Positions 1-7,301 of a stretch of 64,000 nt of DNA are shown here, piece after piece; position 1 is the first letter of the stretch, and every line of letters starts with the position of its first letter. Made by a program: the position numbers and the translations under genes. Source of the DNA: Tropicibacter oceani (GTDB taxonomy: Bacteria; Pseudomonadota; Alphaproteobacteria; Rhodobacterales; Rhodobacteraceae); assembly GCF_029958925.1 (NCBI RefSeq), contig NZ_CP124616.1, forward strand, positions 2,542,001-2,606,000, in the 5' to 3' direction. The notes under the pieces are model-generated. The model was given only the letters and a program-made list of their open reading frames with translations. It made no database searches and was not told the DNA's origin.

Positions 1-474
1 ACCGCCAAGGTGACAAGCATGGTCTTTACCATCCTGATCGCCTCGCAGCTGCTGAACCTTGTGGTGATTTCCTTTGGGGGCGAACATTACATCCAGGACT
101 TCCTGAAAAGCTTTGACAGCGAGATCAAGGTTTTCCTGATCGTGATGCTGGTGCTGTTCGTGCTGGGGTTCGTGCTCGATTTCCTTGAAATCATCTACAT
201 CGTGGTGCCGATCGTGGGGCCGGTGATCTATGGCGGGTCCTTCGACCCCAAGTGGGTGACCATCATGATCGCGGTCAACCTTCAGACCTCGTTCCTGACG
301 CCGCCCTTCGGCTTTGCGCTGTTCTACCTGCGCGGCGTGGCCCCCAAGGAGGTGACGACAGCGCATATCTATCGCGGTGTCATTCCCTTCGTGCTGATCC
401 AGGTGCTGGGTCTGGCGATCCTGTGGTACTTCCCGGGGATCGTGACCATCGTGCCGGACCTGATGCCGAACTGA
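1..474 (+). CDS. TRAP transporter large permease (DctM type), C-terminal part
   Basis: Only the C-terminal 157 codons are in the window; the reading frame is open to base 1, so the start lies outside. The product is a polytopic inner-membrane protein: the visible part holds about four hydrophobic segments, one of them rich in Val and Phe followed by Asp-Phe-Leu-Glu, and the motif PPFGFALFYLRG near the C-terminus, which is typical of DctM permeases in tripartite ATP-independent periplasmic (TRAP) transporters. These use the ion gradient with a periplasmic binding protein to import organic acids, sugars or related solutes. The substrate cannot be told from this fragment. It ends in a good intrinsic terminator, so it is probably the last gene of its operon. 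Confidence 0.85.
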   Translation, partial: TAKVTSMVFTILIASQLLNLVVISFGGEHYIQDFLKSFDSEIKVFLIVMLVLFVLGFVLDFLEIIYIVVPIVGPVIYGGSFDPKWVTIMIAVNLQTSFLTPPFGFALFYLRGVAPKEVTTAHIYRGVIPFVLIQVLGLAILWYFPGIVTIVPDLMPN

Positions 475-499
475 TCCGGCGCAAGCGACTGAAAACAAA

Positions 500-526
500 G
501 GCCGTCCCATCCGGGGCGGCCTTTTT
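500..526 (+). terminator. Intrinsic terminator after the TRAP permease
   Basis: A 9-bp stem (GGCCGTCCC at 500-508, GGGGCGGCC at 513-521, one G-T pair) with a 4-nt loop is followed directly by five T residues at 522-526. It lies 25 bp after the stop codon of the permease, in the expected orientation. Confidence 0.85.
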
Positions 527-660
527 CGTCAAGGTTTTATTAACCAAAAAGACGCGAAATTGCCCCAAGGTCAACTTTTCCACGCCAAAAACAATCGCCA
601 TTTTTGAAGCTACCGGTTGAACAGCCGGAAACAATCAATTGGTAGATACAGGTAAACGAA

Positions 661-816
661 ATGGTTCTCTTTCAGGCAAACACTGGCGGTATTGATCGCC
701 CGACCCGGACAAACAAACCGCGCAGCCCCTTTGGACACGGCCACCTCATGCGGTGCGTGTTTCTGATCGCAGCGGTTCTGGTGCTGAACCCGGCCTTGCC
801 GGCGCTGATCAGCTAG
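661..816 (+). CDS. Possible small membrane protein, 51 residues
   Basis: A short ATG-TAG frame encodes 51 residues. The N-terminal 30 are polar and basic, and the C-terminal 21 form one hydrophobic stretch (CVFLIAAVLVLNPALPALIS), as in a single-pass small membrane protein. It sits alone in the 375-bp gap between the TRAP permease and the leucyltransferase gene. There is no strong Shine-Dalgarno sequence and I recognise no family, so it may be a chance frame. Confidence 0.3.
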   Translation: MVLFQANTGGIDRPTRTNKPRSPFGHGHLMRCVFLIAAVLVLNPALPALIS

Positions 817-849
817 CCAAGCGGCGCGCAGACGCTCTCTCTTGAAGGC

Positions 850-1662
850 TCACGCCCGCGTGTCGGGAAAGGAAATATTGGCCACCTGCTCGGCGATCGG
901 ATCGGTCGACAGCGGGTGGCTTTCCGCTTCGAAATCATCGGTCACATCCAGCGGTTGCCACTGGCCGCCGCGATAGATCTCGACCGCGTCGAACTGGGCC
1001 TTGTAGCCCATCTTGTCCGATCCCGGCACCCAATAGCCCAGATAGACATAGGGCAGGCCGGCCTCGCGGGCGATTTCGATGTGATCGAGGATCATCCATG
1101 TCCCAAGCGAGGATTTCTGCAAGCCCGGTTCATAGAAGGAATAGACCATCGACAGCCCGTCTTCGAGCATGTCGGTCAGGCAGACAGCGCTGAGCAGGTC
1201 CGTGGTGCTGTCGACATATTCGATCACCCGGCTGCGGATCGGGGTTTCCTCGACCATCGCGGCGAATTCAAACACATCCATGTCCGCCATGCCGCCATCG
1301 GCGTGGCGCGCATCCAGGTAGCGCCGGAACAGGTCGTACTGGTCCTCGGTCGCCCAGGGGCTGGTGGCGCGGCGGGTCAGATGGGCGTTCTTTTTCAGGG
1401 TGCGGCGCTGGCTGCGCGAGGCGGTAAAGCGGCGCACGTCGATGCGCGCCGACAGGCAGGCGGCGCAATCGCTGCAGGACGGGCGGTACAGCACGTTCTG
1501 CGACCGGCGGAACCCTTGCCGCGACAGGCTGTCGTTCAGCTTTTGCGCGCCGTCGCCTTGCAATGCGGTGAACAGCTTGCGCTCCATCCGGCCCGGCAGA
1601 TAGGGGCAAGGCTGGGGGGCGGTCACGTAAAACTGCGGTGCGATGGGAAGAGAGTGGCGCAT
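850..1662 (-). CDS. bpt: Aspartate/glutamate leucyltransferase (arginyltransferase family)
   Basis: Transfers leucine from Leu-tRNA to proteins with N-terminal Asp or Glu, marking them for ClpS/ClpAP degradation (bacterial N-end rule). The 270-residue product starting [20 protein letters not shown] has the family features [14 protein letters not shown] near residue 20 and a Cys-rich patch ([16 protein letters not shown]), plus the C-terminal [18 protein letters not shown] typical of the ATE/Bpt C-terminal domain. The frame stays open another 29 codons upstream, but the start at 1662 fits the conserved N-terminus of the family, so I use it. It is transcribed alone. Confidence 0.9.
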   Translation of the reverse strand: MRHSLPIAPQFYVTAPQPCPYLPGRMERKLFTALQGDGAQKLNDSLSRQGFRRSQNVLYRPSCSDCAACLSARIDVRRFTASRSQRRTLKKNAHLTRRATSPWATEDQYDLFRRYLDARHADGGMADMDVFEFAAMVEETPIRSRVIEYVDSTTDLLSAVCLTDMLEDGLSMVYSFYEPGLQKSSLGTWMILDHIEIAREAGLPYVYLGYWVPGSDKMGYKAQFDAVEIYRGGQWQPLDVTDDFEAESHPLSTDPIAEQVANISFPDTRA

Positions 1663-1761
1663 GGGGTTCCAGAGACTCGATAAGTGACTCGGAAGGTAAC
1701 AATTAAAATTTTCTGCGCCAACCCCCGGCCGGGTCAAACCCCCGCGCAAGCAGGGGTTTTC

Positions 1762-1778
1762 TTAAACTACGGTTAACC
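1762..1778. promoter_or_regulatory. CtrA-like box (TTAA-N7-TTAACC)
   Basis: TTAA at 1762-1765, seven bases, TTAA at 1773-1776 followed by CC. This matches the CtrA full-site pattern TTAA-N7-TTAA known in Caulobacter and other alphaproteobacteria. The second half is part of a 12-bp perfect palindrome, ACGGTTAACCGT (1769-1780). It lies about 100 bp upstream of the leucyltransferase start and just beyond the RDD stop. Binding is inferred only. Confidence 0.4.
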
Positions 1779-1794
1779 GTGCCGGCCCGGCGCC

Positions 1795-2241
1795 TCAGGC
1801 GCGGCGGTTCAGCGCGACGGTGCCCAGCACCATGTCGGTCAGGCCCTGGCCGCGTTCGGACATGAACATCAGCACCACCGAAATGATCTGCAGCGGAAAG
1901 ACCGACAGCGAAATCGTATAGCCCAGCGTGTGCAGGAAGGCCTGGCTCAGGTCAAAGCGGTGGCCTTCGGCATTGCGAAATTCTATCGCCATCATCCGCA
2001 TGCCCCAGGTCGCCGACCCCGATCCGATGGTCAGCACGCGATAGATGAAGCTGACCACCGCGAACAGCAGCGGAATGAAGAAGGCCGCCAAAAAGGCCGT
2101 GAAGATCAGGATCGGGATCAGCATCGCGCTGACGATGATGAAGTCGATCACCCATGCCAGGCCGCGTTTCACCGTCACGCCTTCGTAAAAGGCGTATTGG
2201 CGCTGGGGGTCGGGCAGGTGGCTATAGCTGTCGCTGTACAT
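1795..2241 (-). CDS. RDD family membrane protein
   Basis: A 148-residue integral membrane protein of the RDD family. The signature Arg is in KRGLAWVIDFIIVSAMLIPI (residues about 25-45), followed by further hydrophobic segments and a WGMRMMAIEFR stretch typical of RDD domains. The function of these proteins is mostly unknown; some are linked to ion transport. An AAGGGAC Shine-Dalgarno precedes the ATG. It lies downstream of the DUF2852 gene on the same strand, separated by a 9-bp hairpin, and may be partly co-transcribed. Confidence 0.8.
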   Translation of the reverse strand: MYSDSYSHLPDPQRQYAFYEGVTVKRGLAWVIDFIIVSAMLIPILIFTAFLAAFFIPLLFAVVSFIYRVLTIGSGSATWGMRMMAIEFRNAEGHRFDLSQAFLHTLGYTISLSVFPLQIISVVLMFMSERGQGLTDMVLGTVALNRRA

Positions 2242-2263
2242 GATGTCCCTTTGTGACAGGTCG

Positions 2264-2287
2264 GGCGGCCCCAGGAAAGGGGCCGCC
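2264..2287. terminator. 9-bp hairpin between DUF2852 and RDD genes
   Basis: GGCGGCCCC (2264-2272), a 6-nt loop and GGGGCCGCC (2279-2287) form a perfect stem just upstream of the RDD gene and 20 bp past the DUF2852 stop. There is no U-tract in the direction of transcription (minus strand), so it may act as a weak terminator, attenuator or RNA-stability element. Confidence 0.5.
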
Positions 2288-2306
2288 TTGGGTTTTACTG
2301 GTCCGC

Positions 2307-2738
2307 TCAGGCGTCTTCGGTTTCGCGCTGATCGGCTTCGGCGCGCTTTTGACGATCGTCCATGAACTGGTCGAACTCGGTCTTGTCCTTGGCATCGCGC
2401 AGGCGCTGAAGGAAGGCTTCAAAGGCTTCCTGTTCGTCCTGAAGGCGCTGCAGGGTTTCGGCCTTGTAGGCGTCAAAGGCGGTATTGCCGCTGGGCTTCA
2501 TCGCCGAAAAGGCGGCGTGACGGTGGCTGCGGTGGCCGGTGCGGCAGGATTTGTTGAACATGCGTTTGCTCCAGATCATGTAGGCAAGAAGGGCAAGGCC
2601 GACGGGCCAGAAGAAGATGAACCCAAGAACCATGGCTGCGATCCACGCGCCTTTACCGCGCTGATCAAGCCATGCCTCGGCCCGCGAAAACCAGCCGGAT
2701 TGGGCGGGCAGATTGGCGGTATAGGTGGCGGTGGTCAT
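2307..2738 (-). CDS. DUF2852 family protein
   Basis: A 143-residue protein starting MTTATYTANLPAQSGW. The start at 2738 is chosen over an upstream extension because GGAGAG precedes it and the extension would be encoded by operator-like DNA. One or two membrane segments (AAMVLGFIFFWPVGLALLAYMIW, about residues 30-52) are followed by a basic turn and a highly charged helical C-terminal half that looks like a coiled coil. This arrangement is typical of the alphaproteobacterial DUF2852 family, whose role is unknown. Two matching inverted repeats lie directly upstream, which suggests specific regulation. Confidence 0.75.
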   Translation of the reverse strand: MTTATYTANLPAQSGWFSRAEAWLDQRGKGAWIAAMVLGFIFFWPVGLALLAYMIWSKRMFNKSCRTGHRSHRHAAFSAMKPSGNTAFDAYKAETLQRLQDEQEAFEAFLQRLRDAKDKTEFDQFMDDRQKRAEADQRETEDA

Positions 2739-2760
2739 GTCTCTCTCCGTTTTTTCCGTG

Positions 2761-2779
2761 ATGTGAATGTCTTTCACAT
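2761..2779. promoter_or_regulatory. 19-bp operator-like inverted repeat, site 1
   Basis: ATGTGAA-TGTCT-TTCACAT: perfect 7-bp arms with a 5-bp centre, 22 bp upstream of the DUF2852 ATG. On the minus strand it overlaps a possible -10 (CATAAT). The cognate regulator is unknown. Confidence 0.5.
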
Positions 2780-2819
2780 TATGACAGATCGGGATTGGCC
2801 GGGGCGCTTTCAAGGATTT

Positions 2820-2838
2820 ATGTGAATGTTTTTTACAT
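2820..2838. promoter_or_regulatory. 19-bp operator-like inverted repeat, site 2
   Basis: ATGTGAA-TGTTT-TTTACAT: the same half-sites and spacing as site 1 with one arm mismatch. Its centre is 59 bp upstream of the centre of site 1, just before a TTGAAA on the minus strand. Confidence 0.45.
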
Positions 2839-2914
2839 TTACTTTTGGAATTATTTTGAATCAATGACTTGCGGGGCGTTCTTTCGCCGCTTTTCCAGTG
2901 GCAGTGGCCCGGCT

Positions 2915-3400
2915 TCAGGCCTCAGAAGCGCCCGAAACCGTGAAATCGGCCAGGTGTGCGCCGGTCAGCGGCGGCAATTGGCGCGGGTCCAGGGCAAAGA
3001 CATGGCGCGGCGTTCCGGCGGCGGCCCAGACCTGGGCGAAATCCATCAGGCGCGGGTCCAGCCAGGCGCGGATCGGGGACAGATGGCCCAGCGGCGCCAC
3101 GCCGCCGATGGCAAATCCGGTCTGACTGCGGATCAGCGCCGCGTCGGCCTTGCCCAAAGGCTCGCCCGCCAGGGCGGTGGCCTTGTCGGCGCAGACCTTG
3201 TTGCCCCCGGCGGTCAGGAACAGGACCGCCTGGCTGGTGGTCTCGGCGCGAAAGATGATGGATTTGACGATCTGGTCCAGCACCACCCCGACGCTGTCGG
3301 CGGCCTCCTGGGCGGTGCGGGCCTGGCCGACCTCGCGGATGTCCGGGGTCAGTCCGGCGTCCTGGATGGCTTGGCGTACGCGGGCAAGGCTCTTGCTCAT
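2915..3400 (-). CDS. YbaK/EbsC family aminoacyl-tRNA deacylase-like protein
   Basis: A 161-residue protein with the YbaK/ProX-type editing domain. Members hydrolyse mischarged aminoacyl-tRNAs such as Cys-tRNA(Pro) in trans. The visible signature runs from the N-terminal helix (SLARVRQAIQDAGL) through DQIVKSIIFR and LTAGGNKVCADKA, where the conserved Lys of the family lies, to TGFAIGGVAPLGH. The start at 3400 is chosen because the conserved domain begins within ten residues and GGAG lies upstream; an upstream in-frame extension looks non-coding. It is divergent from glnE with 92 bp between starts. Confidence 0.85.
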   Translation of the reverse strand: MSKSLARVRQAIQDAGLTPDIREVGQARTAQEAADSVGVVLDQIVKSIIFRAETTSQAVLFLTAGGNKVCADKATALAGEPLGKADAALIRSQTGFAIGGVAPLGHLSPIRAWLDPRLMDFAQVWAAAGTPRHVFALDPRQLPPLTGAHLADFTVSGASEA

Positions 3401-3492
3401 GGCGGGCTCCTGATTTTTGGGCAGGGTGCACGCGGGCGGGCGCGGCAGCAAGGGGTGTTGCCCTTTGTTCAAATGCATGGCCATCTGCGAAC

Positions 3493-6270
3493 ATGACACT
3501 GGAATCCCGCATCACCCGCCTGCCACGTCCCTTTGAACCCGACCGGGGGCAAGAAGCCCGCGCCGCCTGCGGCTGGGCCACGGGCGAGGTTGCCGATCTG
3601 ATCGACGGGGTTGGCGGCTCTTCTCCCTATCTCAAGGGGTTGATCGAAAAGGAAAGCGACTGGCTGGAACAGGCGCTTGACGATGTCGACGGCGGCTTTG
3701 CCCAAGTCAGGGCGAACCTTGAAGCGGTGCCCTTTGACCAGATCGGCCCGGCCCTGCGGCAGGCCAAGCGGCGCGTGGCGCTGCTGATCGCGCTGTGCGA
3801 TCTGTCCGGCGTCTGGGAACTGGAGCAGGTGACCGGCACTTTGACCGATTTCGCCGACCACGCGGTGCAGATGGCCCTGCGCGCCGCCATCGCCCACGAG
3901 ATCAAGCGCGGCAAGCTGCCCGGCGCCAGCGAGGACGATATCGAAACCGCCGGCGGCATGGTGGCGCTGGCCATGGGCAAGATGGGGGCCGGAGAGCTGA
4001 ACTACAGCTCGGACATCGACCTGATCTGCCTGTTCGACGAAACCCGTTACGACCCGGACGATTACCACGACGCCCGCGCCAGCCTTGTGCGCGCCACGCG
4101 TACCATGGCGCAGACACTGAACGATCTGACCGGCGAAGGCTATGTCTTTCGCACCGATCTGCGGCTGCGGCCCGATCCGTCGGTCACGCCGGTCTGCATG
4201 GCGATGGAGGCGGCCGAGCGTTATTACGAAAGCCTGGGCCGCACCTGGGAACGCGCCGCCTATATCAAGGCGCGGCCTTCGGCGGGCGATCTGCAGGCCG
4301 GGGCGCGATTCCTCGAGACGCTGAAACCCTTTGTCTGGCGCAAGCATCTGGACTTCGCCGCCATTCAGGACGCTCACGACATGCGGCTGCGCATCCGCGA
4401 ACACAAGGGGTTGGGCGGGCCGATCACCTTGCCCGGGCACAACATGAAACTGGGGCGCGGCGGCATCCGCGAGATCGAGTTCTTTACCCAGACCCGCCAG
4501 CTGATCGCCGGTGGCCGCGATCCCGACCTGCGGCTGCGCGGCACGGTGCCGGGGCTGCGGATGCTGGCGGAAAAAGGCTGGGTCCCGCAAGAGGCGGCAG
4601 AGGTGCTGACCCGCCATTACCGGTATCACCGTGAGGTCGAGCACCGGGTGCAGATGGTCAACGACGCCCAGACCCACGACCTGCCGCAAAACCCCGAAGG
4701 ATTCGAGCGGCTGGCCTGCCTGATGGGCGTCGATGTGGCCGAACTGAAGGCCGACCTGACCGCGCGCCTGACCGAAGTGCACGATGTCACCGAAAGCTTT
4801 TTCGCCCCCGATGGCGGCGCGTCCGACCAGGACCTGCCGGATCTTGCGCAAAACGAGATCGTGACGCGCTGGCCGACCTATCCGGCGCTGCGGTCCGAGC
4901 GCGCGGTCGAGATTTTCCGCCGCCTGCGCCCCGAAATCCTGCGCAGGCTGGCACAGGCGGCCAAACCGGACGAGGCGCTGGTGGCCTTTGACGGGTTCCT
5001 GGCCGGGCTGCCCGCCGGGGTCCAGCTGTTTTCGCTGTTCGAGGCCAATCCGCAGCTGATCGACCTTTTGATCGACATCGTCAGCACCTCGCCGGATCTG
5101 GCGCGCTATCTGTCGCGCAACTCCAGCGTCTTTGACGCGGTGATCGGCGGCGATTTCTTTTCGCCCTGGCCGGGCCGCGATGCGCTGCGCCTGGAACTGG
5201 CGACGCGCCTGGCCGAAGAAGGAGATTACGAGCGGCGGCTGGATCTGACCCGGCGCTGGGGCAAGGAATGGCATTTCCGCGTCGGCGTGCACCTGCTGCG
5301 CGGCTTGATGGACCCCGAAGAGGCGGGCCAAGCCTATGGCCACCTGGCCGAGGCGACGCTTTCGGCGCTGTTCCCGGTGGTGCAGGAAGAATTCGCACGC
5401 AAACACGGCGCGGCGCCGGGGCGCGGGGCCGTGGTGCTGGGGATGGGCAGCCTTGGCTCGGGGCGGCTGCATGCGCGGTCGGACCTGGACGTGATCGTGA
5501 TCTACGATCCGGACGGCGTCGAAAACTCGGAAGGGCGGCGGCCCTTGCCGTCGCGCACCTATTATGCCCGCCTGGCGCAGGCGCTGATCACCGCGATGAC
5601 CGCCCCGATGGCCGAAGGCAAGCTGTACGAAGTCGACATGCGGCTGCGGCCCTCGGGCAACCAGGGGCCGGTCGCGACCTCGCTGACCGCCTTTACCGAA
5701 TACCAGCGCACCGAAGCCTGGGTCTGGGAACACCTGGCGCTGACCCGGGCGCGGGTGGTGGCCGGGCCGCCGGCGCTGGCCGCCGATGTCGAATCCTTCC
5801 GCGCCGAATTGCTGGGCACCCCGCGCGAGGCGGGCACCATACTGGGCGAGGTGGCGACCATGCGCGCCCGGATCGCGGCCGCCAAGGGGCAGGGCGGCCC
5901 GTGGGAGGCCAAGCTGGGCCCCGGCAAGATGCAGGATATCGAATTGATCGCGCAGGCGGCTTCGCTGATCGCGGGCAAACCGGTGCGGCAGGTGCCGCGC
6001 GCGATCGCACAGGCCGACTGGATGCCGCCCGAGGGCCGCGAGGCACTGCGCCGGGCCTATGCCATGTCCTGGGCGCTTCAGATCGGCGCGCGGCTGGTCA
6101 GTGACGAGGCTCTGGACCCCGAGACGCTTGGCGCGGGCGGCTGTGCCTTTCTGACCCGTCTGACGGGCATGCCCGACATGGAAAGCCTGCGCGCAGAGTT
6201 CGAGGCAACCGTGCAGGCGGCCGCGACGCAGATCGCGGCGATTTTGCCGAAGGTGGAGGACAAGGCATGA
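3493..6270 (+). CDS. glnE: Bifunctional glutamine synthetase adenylyltransferase/adenylyl-removing enzyme
   Basis: GlnE adds AMP to, and removes it from, glutamine synthetase in response to PII and glutamine, tuning ammonium assimilation. The 925-residue protein has the two tandem nucleotidyltransferase domains: the N-terminal adenylyl-removase with KMGAGELNYSSDIDLICLFD at about residue 160, and the C-terminal adenylyltransferase with GMGSLGSGRLHARSDLDVIV at about residue 649. Each has the G-S/G-x-D-x-D metal-binding pattern. The length is slightly below the Escherichia coli enzyme (946) and normal for Rhodobacterales. The following small gene overlaps its stop by 4 bp and is probably translationally coupled. 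Confidence 0.95.
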   Translation: MTLESRITRLPRPFEPDRGQEARAACGWATGEVADLIDGVGGSSPYLKGLIEKESDWLEQALDDVDGGFAQVRANLEAVPFDQIGPALRQAKRRVALLIALCDLSGVWELEQVTGTLTDFADHAVQMALRAAIAHEIKRGKLPGASEDDIETAGGMVALAMGKMGAGELNYSSDIDLICLFDETRYDPDDYHDARASLVRATRTMAQTLNDLTGEGYVFRTDLRLRPDPSVTPVCMAMEAAERYYESLGRTWERAAYIKARPSAGDLQAGARFLETLKPFVWRKHLDFAAIQDAHDMRLRIREHKGLGGPITLPGHNMKLGRGGIREIEFFTQTRQLIAGGRDPDLRLRGTVPGLRMLAEKGWVPQEAAEVLTRHYRYHREVEHRVQMVNDAQTHDLPQNPEGFERLACLMGVDVAELKADLTARLTEVHDVTESFFAPDGGASDQDLPDLAQNEIVTRWPTYPALRSERAVEIFRRLRPEILRRLAQAAKPDEALVAFDGFLAGLPAGVQLFSLFEANPQLIDLLIDIVSTSPDLARYLSRNSSVFDAVIGGDFFSPWPGRDALRLELATRLAEEGDYERRLDLTRRWGKEWHFRVGVHLLRGLMDPEEAGQAYGHLAEATLSALFPVVQEEFARKHGAAPGRGAVVLGMGSLGSGRLHARSDLDVIVIYDPDGVENSEGRRPLPSRTYYARLAQALITAMTAPMAEGKLYEVDMRLRPSGNQGPVATSLTAFTEYQRTEAWVWEHLALTRARVVAGPPALAADVESFRAELLGTPREAGTILGEVATMRARIAAAKGQGGPWEAKLGPGKMQDIELIAQAASLIAGKPVRQVPRAIAQADWMPPEGREALRRAYAMSWALQIGARLVSDEALDPETLGAGGCAFLTRLTGMPDMESLRAEFEATVQAAATQIAAILPKVEDKA

Positions 6271-6539
6271 AAGGCGATCATCTGGACCCCAAGGGGCTGA
6301 TCATGGAGGCCTATAACATCGAAGGCATTCAGGCCTCGGAATGCCGGTCGATCTTTCTGGACTGGGCCTTGTCGGTGCCGGCCGATGTGGACACGGCGGC
6401 CCTTATCGGGGCGCTTCTGGCGCGCTACGGCGAGGCCGAGCCGGCCGATCATCCGATGACGCAGGTGCTGCGCGAAGGGCTTGACCGGATGGGCACGCCG
6501 AAACGGCGGGGCGGATACAAGTCGCGACCGCGCGACTAG
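6267..6539 (+). CDS. Conserved-looking hypothetical protein coupled to glnE
   Basis: A 90-residue soluble protein whose ATG overlaps the glnE stop (ATGA). The central part (SECRSIFLDWALSVPADVDT) and the helical segment AALIGALLARYGEAEPADHPM look like a compact folded domain, and the tail is strongly basic (KRRGGYKSRPRD). I do not recognise a named family. Translational coupling to glnE suggests a conserved partner or a positional passenger in nitrogen control, but nothing in the sequence proves this. Confidence 0.75.
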   Translation: MKGDHLDPKGLIMEAYNIEGIQASECRSIFLDWALSVPADVDTAALIGALLARYGEAEPADHPMTQVLREGLDRMGTPKRRGGYKSRPRD

Positions 6540-6553
6540 CGGCGGGATGGGGC

Positions 6554-6575
6554 AGGATGGGTCAAGACCCATCCT
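6554..6575. terminator. 10-bp palindrome between convergent glnE operon and eda
   Basis: AGGATGGGTC (6554-6563), AA, GACCCATCCT (6566-6575): a perfect 10-bp inverted repeat with a 2-nt centre, placed in the 45-bp gap between two convergent operons. There is no U-tract. It may be a bidirectional terminator or a dispersed palindromic repeat. Confidence 0.55.
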
Positions 6576-6584
6576 ACGGCAAGG

Positions 6585-7232
6585 TCAGCTGCGCGGCAGG
6601 CTGGCTGCTTCGCGTGCCAGCTCCTCGATGGCTTTCCAGTCGCCCTTGGCCACCAGGTCCTTGGGCGCGACCCAGCTGCCGCCGACGCAAAGCGTGTTGG
6701 ACAGGCCCAGGTATTCGGGCGCATTGGTCAGGCTGACGCCGCCGGTAGGGCAGAATTTGACCTGCGGGATCGGCGCGCCGATGGCCTTGAGCGCGGGCAC
6801 GCCGCCATTGGCTTCGGCCGGAAAGAACTTTTGCACCGTGTAGCCGCGTTCCAGAAGGCGCATCGCCTCGGAGGCGGTGGCGGTCCCGGGCAGCAGCGGC
6901 AGGTCGGCCTCTTCGCAGGCGGACAGGATGGTGTCGGTCGATCCGGGGGAAACGCCGAATTTCGCGCCCGCTGCGATGGCGGCCTTGACGTCGGCCGGGG
7001 TCAGCAGTGTTCCGGCGCCCACGACGCCGCCTTCGACCTTGGCCATTTCGCGTATCGCGTCCAGCGCGGCGGGGGTGCGCAGGGTGACTTCGAGCACCGG
7101 CAGGCCACCGGTGATCAGCGCCTGCGCCAGGTCGCGCGCCTTGCTGGCGTCATCGATCACCAGAACCGGGATGACCGGGGCAAGGCGGCAGAGTTTTTCG
7201 GAGCGGAGGCTGGCCTCCTGCGGAGTGATCAT
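6585..7232 (-). CDS. eda: 2-keto-3-deoxy-6-phosphogluconate aldolase (KDPG/KHG aldolase)
   Basis: Class I aldolase cleaving KDPG to pyruvate and glyceraldehyde 3-phosphate, the last step of the Entner-Doudoroff pathway. The 215-residue protein has LEVTLRTPAAL (catalytic Glu region), GAGTLLTPADV, the Schiff-base lysine region KFFPAEANGGVPALKAIGAP and PTGGVSLTNAPEYL, in family order. It lies 69 bp downstream of edd on the same strand, so edd-eda form an operon under the CceR-type operator upstream of edd. Confidence 0.95.
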   Translation of the reverse strand: MITPQEASLRSEKLCRLAPVIPVLVIDDASKARDLAQALITGGLPVLEVTLRTPAALDAIREMAKVEGGVVGAGTLLTPADVKAAIAAGAKFGVSPGSTDTILSACEEADLPLLPGTATASEAMRLLERGYTVQKFFPAEANGGVPALKAIGAPIPQVKFCPTGGVSLTNAPEYLGLSNTLCVGGSWVAPKDLVAKGDWKAIEELAREAASLPRS

Positions 7233-7301
7233 GTCGAGCGGTCCTTTGGGTGGCGGATGTGGAATATGAGTATTTGTACCAAGAAGAAGCGGCAGGCGGG
7301 G

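Noticed and set aside
3469-5733. 754-codon open frame on the minus strand opposite glnE
   Set aside because: Shadow frame of glnE, caused by high GC and codon bias; its translation is Gln/Arg/His/Gly-rich with no domain.
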